From Chelativorans sp. AA-79 (lineage in GTDB: Bacteria > Pseudomonadota > Alphaproteobacteria > Rhizobiales > Rhizobiaceae), in assembly GCF_029457495.1 (NCBI RefSeq), contig NZ_CP120361.1:4170001-4234000 (forward strand): a DNA stretch of 64,000 bases. Direction: 5' to 3'. Shown here piece by piece: positions 1-8,823 of the stretch. A program made the position numbers and the translations under genes. The notes under the pieces are model-generated. The model did no database searches and was not told where the DNA came from. It saw only the letters and a list, made by a program, of their open reading frames with translations. Each line of letters opens with the position of its first letter. Positions within the stretch are counted from its first letter, which is position 1.

Positions 1-19
1 TATTTCGTTTCTCCAACAT
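1..19 (-). CDS. possible start of a gene running off the left edge (partial)
   Basis: Reading the minus strand, an ATG at 19-17 is preceded by an AAGGGAG ribosome-binding sequence (30-24) and opens six codons (MLEKRN) before the window ends. It lies 87 bases downstream of the transporter ATPase stop, in the same direction, so it could be the next gene of the sugar operon. Too little is present to name it. The spacer to the ATG is short (4 bases). Confidence 0.3.
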
Positions 20-106
20 TTGGCTCCCTTGCGGGCGCTGCACTGAAACCAGCATCTTGCTGTTTGAGCGGGTAACCCTCAGGCAACCCCGGTCTGAATC
101 CTGGCT

Positions 107-1195
107 CTAGAGCCGCATCTCCGTCTCCGCGTCGAAGATGGAGGCGCGGACGGGATCGAAGCCGACCTGCACCCGTTCCCCCTTGCGGACCGGGACCTGC
201 CCATCCACCCGGAAGCGCAGCTCGTGGCCGTCGAGCCTGGACCACACGAGCGTATCGGCTCCCATCGGCTCCACCACATCAACGTCCACCTCGGCCTTGA
301 AGGGCTGATCCTCCGCGCCCCTGTCCATGAAAATGTGCTCCGGGCGGATGCCGAAAGCGACGCGTCCAGGCTTCGGTCCGTTTCCGGAAAAGGCGTAGCG
401 GTCGAGCCCGATACGCGTATCGCCGGCGCGGAAGGCGGGACTGCCGTTCAGCTCCAGCACGCCATCGATAAAGTTGATGCTGGGCGAACCGATGAAGCCG
501 GCGACATATTTGTTGATCGGCCTGTTGTAGATCGTGCCCGGATCGGCAAGCTGCTGGATCGCACCCGCGCGCATGATGGCGATGCGGTCGGCGAGCGTCA
601 TCGCCTCGATCTGGTCATGCGTGACATAGATCATCGTGGTGCTTTCGAGCTGCTGGTGGAGCCGCTTGATCTCCACCCGAAGCTCCGCACGCAGCTTCGC
701 GTCGAGGTTCGACAGGGGCTCGTCGAACAGGAACACGTCCACGTCGCGCACCAGCGCCCGGCCGATCGCCACGCGCTGGCGTTGGCCGCCGGAAAGCTGG
801 GCGGGCTTGCGCTTCAGAAGCGGCTCGATGTGGAGAATCCCCGCCGCGCGCGCTATGCGCCGCTCTATCTCGTCCTTCGGCACGCCGGCGTTCTTGAGAC
901 CGAAGGCCAGATTCCCCGCCACCGTCATCTGCGGATAGAGCGCATAGGATTGGAACACCATGCCGATGCCGCGGTCCTTCGGCTGCTCCCAGGTCACGTT
1001 GCGATCGTTGATGAAGATCTGGCCATCGGTGATGTCGAGGAGCCCGGCGATGCAGTTCAAGAGCGTGGACTTGCCGCAGCCGGAGGAGCCGAGAAGGACC
1101 AGGAACTCGCCTTTGTCGATCTCGAGATCGAGGTCCTTCAGGACCTCGATGTCGCCGAAGCTCAAGCTGAGCTTCTTGATGGAGACGCTGGTCAT
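107..1195 (-). CDS. sugar ABC transporter ATP-binding protein (UgpC/MsmK type)
   Basis: This 362-residue cytoplasmic ATPase powers the sugar importer encoded just upstream. Walker A (GSSGCGKST) is at residues 36-44, the LSGGQ signature at 134-138, Walker B (VFLFDEP) at about 154-160, and the switch histidine in YVTHD. The roughly 120 residues after the NBD fit the regulatory TOBE/MalK-like domain of CUT1 ATPases. Length is normal for the family. It starts 3 bases after the stop of the second permease, so it is the last clear member of the operon (binding protein, permease, permease, ATPase). The sugar is not fixed by this subunit, and such ATPases are often shared between importers. Confidence 0.93.
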   Translation of the reverse strand: MTSVSIKKLSLSFGDIEVLKDLDLEIDKGEFLVLLGSSGCGKSTLLNCIAGLLDITDGQIFINDRNVTWEQPKDRGIGMVFQSYALYPQMTVAGNLAFGLKNAGVPKDEIERRIARAAGILHIEPLLKRKPAQLSGGQRQRVAIGRALVRDVDVFLFDEPLSNLDAKLRAELRVEIKRLHQQLESTTMIYVTHDQIEAMTLADRIAIMRAGAIQQLADPGTIYNRPINKYVAGFIGSPSINFIDGVLELNGSPAFRAGDTRIGLDRYAFSGNGPKPGRVAFGIRPEHIFMDRGAEDQPFKAEVDVDVVEPMGADTLVWSRLDGHELRFRVDGQVPVRKGERVQVGFDPVRASIFDAETEMRL

Positions 1196-1198
1196 GGC

Positions 1199-2140
1199 TC
1201 AACCCTTCACGGCGCCGGCGGCGATGCCGCGCACGAACAGTTTTCCGGAGGCGAAGTAGACGATGAGCGGCACGAGGCCGGTCAGAAGCGTGGCCGCCAT
1301 GTTCACGTTGTACTCCTTCACCCCCTGGACGGAATTGACGATGTTGTTGAGCTGGACGGTCATGGGATAGGTCTCCGGCCGCGTGTAGACGACGCCGAAC
1401 AGGAAGTCGTTCCAGATGCCGGTGACCTGAAGGATGAGCGCCACCACGAAGATCGGCAGGCTCATGGGCAGCATGATCTTGAAATAGATGCCCCAGAAGC
1501 CGGCGCCGTCGACGCGTGCCGCCTTGAACAACTCCTCCGGCACCGAACTGAAGTAGTTGCGGAAGAGCAGCGTCAGGATCGGCATGCCGAAGATGGAGTG
1601 GACGAGCACAAGGCCGGAGAGGCTGCCGTAGAGGCCGATCTCGCGCAGGATGATGACGATCGGATAGAGCATCACCTGATACGGAATGAAGGCGCCGATG
1701 ATCAGGATCGTGAAGAAGAGGTTGGCACCCTTGAAGCGCCAGAGGGAGAGCGCGTAGCCGTTCACCGAGGCAATGGCGATCGACAGGATCACGGAGGGCA
1801 CGGTGATCTGCACCGAATTCCAGAAGCCGCGTGAGAGCCCATCGCAATTGAGCCCCGTGCAGGCGGTCGCCCAGGCCTTCACCCACGGCTCGAAGGTGAT
1901 CTCCATCGGCGGCGAGAAGACGTTGCCGAGGCGGATCTCGGGCATGCCCTTCAGCGAGGTCACGACCATCACATAGAGCGGCAGGAGGTAGTAGACCGCC
2001 ACCACGAACAGTGTGCCGTAAAGAAAGATGTTGCCGCGCGAAAGCACACGGGTGGGGCGGGCGCCGCGCGGCCCCACGAGCTCCTCCGAGATTGCGGCCG
2101 CGGCGATGCCGGCGGTGTTGAGGGTCCCGACGTTAGACAT
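1199..2140 (-). CDS. carbohydrate ABC transporter permease (MalG-like)
   Basis: A 313-residue inner-membrane permease with about six hydrophobic segments. The cytoplasmic EAA loop (EELFKAARVDGAGFWGIYF, about residues 202-220) docks the ATPase. I chose the ATG at 2140 because it overlaps the stop of the preceding permease by 8 bases (ATGTCTAA) and has a purine-rich GGGGGAAAG upstream; an in-frame ATG at 2158 would overlap more. The hydrophilic N-terminal 35 residues before the first membrane helix are typical of MalG-type subunits. It forms the channel as a heterodimer with the neighbouring permease. Confidence 0.92.
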   Translation of the reverse strand: MSNVGTLNTAGIAAAAISEELVGPRGARPTRVLSRGNIFLYGTLFVVAVYYLLPLYVMVVTSLKGMPEIRLGNVFSPPMEITFEPWVKAWATACTGLNCDGLSRGFWNSVQITVPSVILSIAIASVNGYALSLWRFKGANLFFTILIIGAFIPYQVMLYPIVIILREIGLYGSLSGLVLVHSIFGMPILTLLFRNYFSSVPEELFKAARVDGAGFWGIYFKIMLPMSLPIFVVALILQVTGIWNDFLFGVVYTRPETYPMTVQLNNIVNSVQGVKEYNVNMAATLLTGLVPLIVYFASGKLFVRGIAAGAVKG

Positions 2141-3029
2141 GGCGCTTCTTTCCCCCATATTCGAGATAGGCCCAGGGGATGACGACGATGAGGACCGATA
2201 GCAGCATCATGGTCGAGGCGGCGAAGCCCTGGCCCAGATTCTGGGACGAGAACATCATGTCATAGACATATTTGGCGGGCACCTCGGAGGAGATGCCCGG
2301 GCCGCCGCTCGTCTGCGCGACGACCAGGTCGTAGACCTTCACGATGCCGGTGGCGATGATGACGAGCGCAGTGATGAAGACCGGCCGCATCATCGGGATA
2401 ACGATGAAGAGATAGGTTTTCCAGGCCGGTATGCCGTCGACCCGCGACGCTTTCCAGATCTCCTCGTCGATGCCGCGCAGGCCCGCCAGCATCAGGCACA
2501 TGACAAGCCCCGTGCTCTGCCACAGGGCCGCGATCAGAATGCCGTAGATCACGATGTCGGGATTGTAGAGCGGATCAAAGGAGAAGCTCTCCCAGCCGAG
2601 TTCCCGCACCGTGTTCTGGATGCCGAAATCCGGGTTCAGGATCCATTGCCAGACGAGCCCGGTGACGATGAAGGAGAGCGCAAAGGGGTACAGGAAGATG
2701 GTGCGAAACGTGTTCTCGAAGCGGATCTTCTGATCGAGCAGCGCGGCGAGGAGGAAGCCGATGACCAGCGAGAACACCAGCATGCCAATACCGTAGATGA
2801 ACAGGTTCTCGATCGAGACCAACCATCGCGGAGTCGACCACAACCGGTCATACTGGGCCAGGCCGACGAACCTGAGCCTCGGCAGAAGGCCGGAGCCGGT
2901 GAAGGAATAGATCACGGTCCAGATCGTGCCGCCGGCGAAGACCACCGAGGCGGTGAGGATCATCGGGATGGCGGCGATCTTCGCGTGAAGATTGCGGAAA
3001 AGCTGGTTCGGACGGCGTTGCTGCGGCAT
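2133..3029 (-). CDS. sugar ABC transporter permease (MalF-like)
   Basis: A 298-residue inner-membrane permease with about six membrane helices and an EAA loop (EEIWKASRVDGIPAWKTYLF, about residues 189-208). The start at 3029 is preferred over an in-frame ATG at 3071: the upstream codon sits inside a strong intercistronic hairpin (3063-3102), while 3029 has a GGGAGA ribosome-binding site about 8 bases ahead. Sequence style resembles permeases of glucose/mannose-type CUT1 importers. It is the second gene of the operon, after the binding protein. Confidence 0.92.
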   Translation of the reverse strand: MPQQRRPNQLFRNLHAKIAAIPMILTASVVFAGGTIWTVIYSFTGSGLLPRLRFVGLAQYDRLWSTPRWLVSIENLFIYGIGMLVFSLVIGFLLAALLDQKIRFENTFRTIFLYPFALSFIVTGLVWQWILNPDFGIQNTVRELGWESFSFDPLYNPDIVIYGILIAALWQSTGLVMCLMLAGLRGIDEEIWKASRVDGIPAWKTYLFIVIPMMRPVFITALVIIATGIVKVYDLVVAQTSGGPGISSEVPAKYVYDMMFSSQNLGQGFAASTMMLLSVLIVVIPWAYLEYGGKKRHV

Positions 3030-3062
3030 CGCATGATCTCCCGACCGGCGAATTTGAGGGTC

Positions 3063-3102
3063 ATGATGCACCGGCCCGCTTGCGGCAGGGCCGGTGCATC
3101 AT
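3063..3102 (-). promoter_or_regulatory. intercistronic hairpin between binding-protein and permease genes
   Basis: A perfect 15-bp inverted repeat (arms 3063-3077 and 3088-3102) with a 10-base loop lies between the binding-protein stop (3113) and the permease start (3029). No U-tract follows on the minus strand, so it is not a classical terminator. Comparable stem-loops after binding-protein genes protect the upstream mRNA from 3' exonucleases, which gives more binding protein than membrane subunits. That role here is inference. Confidence 0.75.
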
Positions 3103-3112
3103 CGTCACGCGG

Positions 3113-4345
3113 TCAGGCGGCGCTGCCGATGATATCGGCGAAACGCTGCTGCGCATCCTCAGGCGTCATCGACGGCGTGCTGAAGAATTCCGCCATCAGA
3201 TCGTTGATCTGGTTGATGACGTCCGGCGACATCAACTGCTCCTGAGAGGGGACGGCGCCACCGCCCTCCAGAATTGCCAGACCCTTCTTCATGCAGTCGT
3301 TGGCGGCACTCTGATCGATGTCGCCGCGGACCGGCACTGACCCTTTCTTCAGGTTGAAGGCGACCTGCACCTCGGGATCGAGCATGACCCTGGCCAGTTC
3401 CTCCTGCGCCTTGGACACCTCCGGATCGTCCACCAACGGGAAGTAGAACGCATCGCCGCCGGTTTCCAGAGCCTTGCCGACGCCAAGCCCGGGGAGGCAG
3501 GTATAGTCCTCGCCCGCAACTTCACCCGCCACCTGGAAATCGCCTTGGGCCCAGTCGCCGATGATCTGGCCTCCGGCCTGGTCCGTGATCACCAGATTGG
3601 TCGCCTGGTTCCAGTCCTGCACATTGGATTTGGCAGCCATCTTGCGCGCGTCATCGGCGGCCTTGAATATCCTGGCGACCTCCGGACCGGCCGCCACTTC
3701 GGCATCCTTGTCGCCATAGACCTTCTGATAGATCTCCGGCCCCGCGAGCGAAATCAGAAGCACACGGAATACGCCATGTATCTGCCAGGACTGGCTGCCG
3801 ACGGCGAGCGGGATCTTGCCCGCCTTTTCCAACGCCGGAGCGGCTGCGACGAACTCGTCCCAGTTCGCCGGGACCGGTACGCCGGCATCCTCGAAAGCCT
3901 TGTTGGAGAGCCACAGCCATTCCCAGGAGTGAATATTGACGGGAACGCAATAGATCCTGCCGTCCAGCGTACAGCTGTCGAGCAGCGACGACGGCTCAAC
4001 CACGTCGCGCCAGCCTTCCTGCTCGGCAAGGTCGGTCAGATCGCGCATGAAACCGGCTTCGACCAGTTCCGCCGCCTGCTGGCCATGATTGAACTGCGTC
4101 GCACCCATCGGGTCGCCGCCGGTGATGCGGCTGATCATAATGGGGCGCGCCGTATTGCCGCCACCGGCGATGGCGCCGTCGACCCACTTGTTTCCAGTGG
4201 CGTCGAAGGCCTTGGCGAACTCGGCCACGGCCGCAGCCTCGCCGCCGGACGTCCACCAGTGCGTCACTTCCAGATCGACGGCCTTGGCGGCCGTTGCGGC
4301 GGCCAGAAACGTCGTCGCAGTCAGGAATACCTTGATAGATTTCAT
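3113..4345 (-). CDS. sugar ABC transporter substrate-binding protein (glucose/mannose-like CUT1)
   Basis: A 410-residue periplasmic binding protein. The N-terminus is a clear Sec signal peptide with probable cleavage after AKA near residue 22, and the mature chain is an extracellular solute-binding protein family 1 type. A VTHWWTSGGEA opening, an AVAGGG-like segment and a high Trp content resemble the GtsA/glucose-mannose binding proteins of proteobacteria, so glucose or mannose is my best guess for the ligand. The start at 4345 is supported by a strong AAGGGAGG site. An in-frame ATG at 4402 would add a charged leader with no function and is rejected. First gene of the transporter operon, just downstream of the paired operators. 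Confidence 0.9.
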   Translation of the reverse strand: MKSIKVFLTATTFLAAATAAKAVDLEVTHWWTSGGEAAAVAEFAKAFDATGNKWVDGAIAGGGNTARPIMISRITGGDPMGATQFNHGQQAAELVEAGFMRDLTDLAEQEGWRDVVEPSSLLDSCTLDGRIYCVPVNIHSWEWLWLSNKAFEDAGVPVPANWDEFVAAAPALEKAGKIPLAVGSQSWQIHGVFRVLLISLAGPEIYQKVYGDKDAEVAAGPEVARIFKAADDARKMAAKSNVQDWNQATNLVITDQAGGQIIGDWAQGDFQVAGEVAGEDYTCLPGLGVGKALETGGDAFYFPLVDDPEVSKAQEELARVMLDPEVQVAFNLKKGSVPVRGDIDQSAANDCMKKGLAILEGGGAVPSQEQLMSPDVINQINDLMAEFFSTPSMTPEDAQQRFADIIGSAA

Positions 4346-4673
4346 CTTTTTTCCTCCCTTGGGTCCGCTTGGCAGTCTCCAACCACCCACACCGGCCTCC
4401 ACCGATGTAATCGATTTAATACGCCTGGATCGGCGCCCTGCAATCGATTACATAGCAAGTTGATTTAGAGTTCCCTGGGTGTCAACCCATTTCCGCCCGG
4501 CGGGATCAAATTTTTTTCACAACTCGAAAGAAATACGCAAACCGCGGAAAGAAGTCCGGACGGCACGGCGTTGCGGGCGGATCGGCGCCAGCAGGTCCCG
4601 ACGGCCTCCAGCCGCGTTGACGCGGACGCAACTTTTCCCGTAGACACCTCGTCGAGGTCATGGGGTATCGAAC
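4346..4673. other. intergenic control region between the sugar operon and pcaD
   Basis: This divergent spacer of 328 bases holds the two mirrored operator halves (4405-4453) and, on the minus strand, a TTGACA-like hexamer at 4485-4480 with no good -10 at standard spacing. A run of seven to eight T at about 4511-4517 stands out in otherwise GC-rich sequence. I see no open frame with coding character in it. Confidence 0.5.
4405..4453. promoter_or_regulatory. paired LacI-type half operators
   Basis: ATGTAATCGATT at 4405-4416 is mirrored exactly by AATCGATTACAT at 4442-4453. Each half contains the CG-centred palindrome AATCGATT, and the two centres are 33 bp apart, about three helical turns. A CG-centred palindrome is the normal form of LacI-family sites. 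The position, 60-108 bases before the binding-protein start, suits a sugar-responsive repressor. No LacI-family gene lies in this window, so the regulator is unidentified. Confidence 0.65.
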
Positions 4674-5462
4674 ATGGCATTTGCCCGCGTAAACGGTGTC
4701 GTGCTGCACTACGAGGTGCGGGGACAGGCTGAACGGCCGGTCATCGCCTTCGCCAATTCGCTTGGCACGGACTTCCGCATCTGGAACGAAGTCGCTCTCC
4801 GTCTCGAAGGCGACTTCCGCCTCGTCCTCTATGACAAGCGCGGGCACGGGCTTTCGGAGGCCACGCCGCAGCCCTACGCGATGACCGACCACGTGCAGGA
4901 TCTCGCCGCTCTTCTCGACCATCTCGGCATCAAGGCCGCCGCCATGGTCGGCCTGTCCGTCGGGGGCATGATCGCCCAGGGGCTCGCGGCGCTCAGGCCG
5001 GATCTCGTGCGCGCGCTGGTGCTGTGCGACACGGCCCACAAGATCGGCAATGAGGAGCTCTGGAACGGACGCATCAAGACGGCGAACGAAAGCGGCATCG
5101 CCTCTATGGCGGACGGTATCATGCAGCGCTGGTTCACGCCCGCCTACCGCACGCCGGAGAATCCCGATTATATCGGCTATCTCGCAATGCTCACACGCAC
5201 GAGCCCGGAGGGCTACGCCGGCACATGCGCGGCACTGCGCGATGCGGACCTGACCGAATCCACCCGGGCGCTGAAGGTGCCCACATTGTGCGTGGTCGGC
5301 GATCAGGACGGATCCACGCCGCCAGACCTCGTACGCGAGATGGCGGACCTCATCCAGGGCGCGCGCTTCGAGATCATCGAGGATGCGGGACATCTGCCCT
5401 GCATAGAGCAGCCGGCAAGGACGGCAGAGCTGATCCGGTCCTTTGTGACGCAGGTTGAATAG
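4674..5462 (+). CDS. pcaD: 3-oxoadipate enol-lactonase-like alpha/beta hydrolase
   Basis: A 262-residue cytoplasmic alpha/beta hydrolase. The nucleophile elbow GLSVGG places the catalytic serine at residue 95. The acid is probably D212 (in GDQD) and the base H240 (in DAGHLPC). The protein opens with the NGVVLHYEVRG and YDKRGHGLS segments typical of PcaD, which hydrolyses 3-oxoadipate enol-lactone in the protocatechuate branch of the beta-ketoadipate pathway. No other pca gene is adjacent, so the exact substrate is less certain than the family; a general esterase or lactonase is the alternative. Confidence 0.8.
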   Translation: MAFARVNGVVLHYEVRGQAERPVIAFANSLGTDFRIWNEVALRLEGDFRLVLYDKRGHGLSEATPQPYAMTDHVQDLAALLDHLGIKAAAMVGLSVGGMIAQGLAALRPDLVRALVLCDTAHKIGNEELWNGRIKTANESGIASMADGIMQRWFTPAYRTPENPDYIGYLAMLTRTSPEGYAGTCAALRDADLTESTRALKVPTLCVVGDQDGSTPPDLVREMADLIQGARFEIIEDAGHLPCIEQPARTAELIRSFVTQVE

Positions 5463-5504
5463 GCGGGCCGCAGCACGAGCGGTTCTTTGAAAGGAAGAAA
5501 CGGA

Positions 5505-5840
5505 ATGGACATTCGCAGCGTCAACGAGGATTTCGCGGTCACCGCCCAGATCGCGCCCGTGCAGGTTGCCGACATCGCCGGGGCTGGTTTCAAGAGCATC
5601 GTCTGCAATCGTCCGGATACGGAAGACGGTGCGGTTCCCCATGATGCGGTGGAGGAGGCAGCACGCGCGGCCGGTCTCGAATTCCGCTTCATCCCGGTCG
5701 TCTCCGGCGCCATCACGGAACAGAACGTCCGCGACATGGCGGCGGTGCTCGAAACGCTCCCCCGGCCCGTGCTCGCCTATTGCCGCAGCGGCGCCCGCTG
5801 CCTCAATCTCTATGGCCTCGTGCAGCAGATGAAGGGCTGA
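5505..5840 (+). CDS. TIGR01244-type sulfurtransferase/phosphatase-like domain protein
   Basis: A small cytoplasmic protein of 111 residues with a rhodanese/dual-specificity-phosphatase-like loop, YCRSGARC, with the presumed catalytic cysteine at residue 93. This matches the TIGR01244 (DUF442, Blh-like) family, in which the domain is linked to sulfide detoxification. The start at 5505 has a GGAAG site 8-10 bases upstream; an in-frame ATG at 5487 is less likely. It follows pcaD by 42 bases in the same direction and may be co-transcribed. No persulfide dioxygenase gene is adjacent, so the pathway is open. Confidence 0.75.
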   Translation: MDIRSVNEDFAVTAQIAPVQVADIAGAGFKSIVCNRPDTEDGAVPHDAVEEAARAAGLEFRFIPVVSGAITEQNVRDMAAVLETLPRPVLAYCRSGARCLNLYGLVQQMKG

Positions 5841-5842
5841 GC

Positions 5843-6388
5843 CTATCGGCGGAGCCGGAGCCTCCTGACCTCTTCCTTCCGAAGCGGGATATCGAAATCC
5901 AGGAAGAATTCATCGAGCTGCGGCGGTTTGACCGTGGTGCCGGACAGCATCGCGTGCACCTGACCGCGATGGTGGATCTGGTGCAGGAAAAGATGCGTGA
6001 GCAGCGCATCGATGCGTTCGGGGAAAATGCCCTCCTCGCCCCGATCGGTGGCGACCCGCCGGGCCATGTCCTCCTCGGAAAGACCCGAGCAAAACGCCAT
6101 CAGCCGCTCGTCCTCCTCGCGCTGGGCGTCGGTAAGCGCGGCAGGCTCCTCGAAGGGGGCGAAGTCCTGGAAAACGGCGAGTCCCGCCCCTCCTTCCTCC
6201 AGCGCGTCGAGATAGTAGCGATCGATCACCAGGATGTGGTTCAGCGTTTCTGCGATCGAAGGAAAGAAGCTGACGCGCGCGGCTTCAAACTCACCCGGAC
6301 GAAGCGAAAGCACGGCGCGATAGAGCCGGTCGTTGGACCAGCGGTTGTTCGCTGCCATCGTGCAGAAATGATCGACAAGGGCGGACAT
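5843..6388 (-). CDS. DinB family protein
   Basis: This 181-residue protein has the DinB four-helix-bundle pattern, opening with an MAANNRWSNDRLY segment and carrying spaced histidines (in LNHILVIDRYY and HLFLHQIHHRGQ) that form the usual metal site. Members are metal-dependent, often thiol-linked transferases or detoxification enzymes; the specific reaction cannot be read here. It starts 22 bases after the tdh stop on the same strand, so it is probably the third gene of a kbl-tdh operon. Its 3' end converges on the TIGR01244 gene with only 2 bases between. Confidence 0.85.
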   Translation of the reverse strand: MSALVDHFCTMAANNRWSNDRLYRAVLSLRPGEFEAARVSFFPSIAETLNHILVIDRYYLDALEEGGAGLAVFQDFAPFEEPAALTDAQREEDERLMAFCSGLSEEDMARRVATDRGEEGIFPERIDALLTHLFLHQIHHRGQVHAMLSGTTVKPPQLDEFFLDFDIPLRKEEVRRLRLRR

Positions 6389-6410
6389 AAAAGCACCTCT
6401 CCTGAAACTC

Positions 6411-7445
6411 TTACCAATCCATCACCACCTTGCCCGCCACGCCGGTCCGCATGGCGTCGAAGCCCTCGCGGAAATCGTCGACGGCTATGCGATGGGTGAT
6501 CAGGCCGGAGACGTCGAGCGGCCCCTGCACCAAGGCGATCATCTTGTACCAGGTCTCGAACATCTCGCGGCCGTAGATGCCCTTCAGGTGCAGCATCTTG
6601 AAGATCACCTTGTTCCAGTCGATCTCGAAGCCGGTCGGCGCGATACCGAGAATGGCGATCTTGCCGCCATTGTTCATGGCGTCGATCATGTCGCGGAAGG
6701 CGGAAGCCGAGCCCGACATTTCCAATCCCACGTCGAAGCCCTCGGTCATGCCGAGGCGCGTCATGACATCGGCGAGCTTCTCCTCCCGGGCATTGACCGT
6801 GTGGCGGACGCCGAGCTTTTCGGCCAGCGCGAGCCGGCCCGGATTGATGTCGGTGATCACCACCTTGCGCGCGCCCACGCATTGCGCCACCAGCGCGCCC
6901 ATGATGCCGATGGGCCCGGCCCCGGTCACCAGCACGTCCTCGCCCACAAGATCGAAGGAGAGCGCGGTGTGCACCGCGTTGCCGAGCGGATCGAAGATCG
7001 CGGCGATCTCGTCAGGCACGTCGTCGGGGATCGCCACCACGTTGTGCTGCGGCAGGGCGAGATATTCGGCGAATGCGCCGGGGCGCTGCACGCCCACACC
7101 CAGCGTGTTGCGGCACAGATGCCCCCGGCCGGCGCGGCAGTTGCGGCAGTGGCCGCACACGATGTGGCCCTCGCCGGAAACGCGCTGGCCGACGCGGTAT
7201 TCGCTGACGGCGGCGCCCACATCCGCCACCTCGCCCACGAATTCGTGACCGGTGACGAGAGGCACCGGCACGGTCTTCCGCGCCCACTCGTCCCAGTTCC
7301 AGATGTGCACGTCGGTGCCGCAGATCGCCGTCTTCTTCACCTTGATCAGCACATCGTTGGGGCCGATCTCCGGCAGCGGCACGCGCTCCATCCAGAGCCC
7401 TTCCTCCGGCTTCGCCTTCACCAGTGCCTTCATCATGTTGGACAT
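6411..7445 (-). CDS. tdh: L-threonine 3-dehydrogenase
   Basis: A 344-residue zinc-dependent medium-chain dehydrogenase that oxidises L-threonine to 2-amino-3-oxobutyrate with NAD+. Catalytic zinc ligands are visible at C42 (ICGTD) and H67-E68 (GHEF); the structural zinc lobe has C97, C100, C103 and C111; the Rossmann motif [11 protein letters not shown] follows near residue 168. The length matches Tdh exactly. A GGAGAAGG site precedes the start. It lies 20 bases after kbl, whose product uses the unstable Tdh product, the normal Kbl-Tdh pairing. Confidence 0.97.
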   Translation of the reverse strand: MSNMMKALVKAKPEEGLWMERVPLPEIGPNDVLIKVKKTAICGTDVHIWNWDEWARKTVPVPLVTGHEFVGEVADVGAAVSEYRVGQRVSGEGHIVCGHCRNCRAGRGHLCRNTLGVGVQRPGAFAEYLALPQHNVVAIPDDVPDEIAAIFDPLGNAVHTALSFDLVGEDVLVTGAGPIGIMGALVAQCVGARKVVITDINPGRLALAEKLGVRHTVNAREEKLADVMTRLGMTEGFDVGLEMSGSASAFRDMIDAMNNGGKIAILGIAPTGFEIDWNKVIFKMLHLKGIYGREMFETWYKMIALVQGPLDVSGLITHRIAVDDFREGFDAMRTGVAGKVVMDW

Positions 7446-7465
7446 GGTCTTTTCCTTCTCCGGCG

Positions 7466-8653
7466 TCAGGAGATGACGCCCAGCTCCCGCCCGACCGCCC
7501 CGAAAGCCTCGACCGCCCGGTCGATATCCCCCGTCGAATGGGCAGCCGACATCTGCGTGCGGATGCGGGCCTCGCCCTTGGGCACCACGGGAAAGGAGAA
7601 GCCGATCACATAGATGCCGTGATCGAGCAGCCGTTCAGCCATCTTCGATGCCAACGCGGCATCGCCGATCATCACCGGGATGATGGGATGGCCGCTGCCG
7701 GCAAGCTTGAAGCCGAGCTTCGTCATCTCGTCGCGGAAGCGATCCGCGTTGTCATAGAGTCTGCGGCGCAAGCCGTCGCCATTCTCCACGATGTCGAACA
7801 CCTTGAGCGATGCCGACGCGATCACCGGTGCCAGCGTGTTAGAGAAGAGATAGGGGCGCGAGCGCTGCCTCAGCCACTCGACCACTTCCCTCCTGGCGCT
7901 CGTATAGCCGCCGGAGGCGCCGCCCAGCGCCTTGCCGAGCGTGCCGGTGACGATATCCACCCGGCCCTCGACGCCGCAGGCTTCCGGCGTCCCCCGTCCG
8001 TGGGCGCCGACGAAACCCACCGCATGACTGTCGTCCACCATCACCATCGCGTCATATCTTTCCGCGAGATCACAGATGGTCCGGAGATTTGCTATGATGC
8101 CGTCCATGGAGAAGACGCCGTCCGTGGCGATCAACCGGAAGCGGGCGTCGGATGCCTCCTTCAGCCGCTCCTCCAACTCCGTCATGTCGTTGTTGGCGTA
8201 GCGGTAGCGCCGCGCCTTGCAGAGCCTGACGCCGTCGATGATCGAGGCGTGGTTGAGCGCATCGGAGATGATCGCGTCCTCTGGCCCGAGCAGCGTCTCG
8301 AACAGGCCGGTATTGGCATCGAAGCAGGAGGAATAGAGGATCGTGTCCTCCATCCTCAGAAATGCGGAGATTTTCGCCTCGAGCTGCTTGTGCTCCTCCT
8401 GCGTGCCGCAAATGAAGCGGACGGATGCCATGCCGTAGCCGTACCGGTCGAGCGCGGCCTTGGCCGCCTCGCGCAGCTCCTCGCTATCGGCGAGGCCCAG
8501 ATAGTTGTTGGCGCAAAAATTGAGCACCTTCTTCCCGCCGCTCGTGATCGCGGCGGATTGCATGGAGGTGATGACGCGCTCGTTCTTGTAGAGACCGGCC
8601 TCTTTCAGACCGTCGATCTCGCGGGAGAGATGCTCAAGGTAGGATGCTTTCAT
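7466..8653 (-). CDS. kbl: glycine C-acetyltransferase (2-amino-3-ketobutyrate CoA ligase)
   Basis: A 395-residue PLP-dependent alpha-oxoamine synthase that cleaves 2-amino-3-oxobutyrate with CoA to glycine and acetyl-CoA. The PLP lysine is K241 in GTLGKALGG, with the conserved DDSHA segment (about 207-211) contacting the cofactor. The length is standard. First gene of the kbl-tdh operon; its start is preceded by a GAGG site and a divergent spacer of 170 bases shared with queF. Confidence 0.97.
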   Translation of the reverse strand: MKASYLEHLSREIDGLKEAGLYKNERVITSMQSAAITSGGKKVLNFCANNYLGLADSEELREAAKAALDRYGYGMASVRFICGTQEEHKQLEAKISAFLRMEDTILYSSCFDANTGLFETLLGPEDAIISDALNHASIIDGVRLCKARRYRYANNDMTELEERLKEASDARFRLIATDGVFSMDGIIANLRTICDLAERYDAMVMVDDSHAVGFVGAHGRGTPEACGVEGRVDIVTGTLGKALGGASGGYTSARREVVEWLRQRSRPYLFSNTLAPVIASASLKVFDIVENGDGLRRRLYDNADRFRDEMTKLGFKLAGSGHPIIPVMIGDAALASKMAERLLDHGIYVIGFSFPVVPKGEARIRTQMSAAHSTGDIDRAVEAFGAVGRELGVIS

Positions 8654-8823
8654 GGGAGCCTCACAGAAAATCGCCCATTCGATGCGGGCGGCCTTTGCCC
8701 CGCCTTAGACCCGCCGCGTGATCCTCGTCAAATCGCGGCGAGCGCGGCTGCCAATTTCGTTTCGCCCGGCAGGGAAGGAGAGCCTATAAGCCGCCATCTT
8801 AGCAACAGAAGGGAACCTTTCCC

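Noticed and set aside
50..62. CAGCA/TGCTG hairpin as terminator of the sugar operon
   Set aside because: Five base pairs with a 3-base loop and no U-tract is too weak.
3030..3071. Upstream ATG at 3071 for the MalF-like permease
   Set aside because: It lies in the intercistronic stem and adds a charged 14-residue leader; 3029 has a proper ribosome-binding site.
8654..8823. preQ1 riboswitch in front of queF
   Set aside because: I looked for the type I aptamer pattern (C-rich loop and A-rich tail) and did not find it; a covariance-model search would be decisive.
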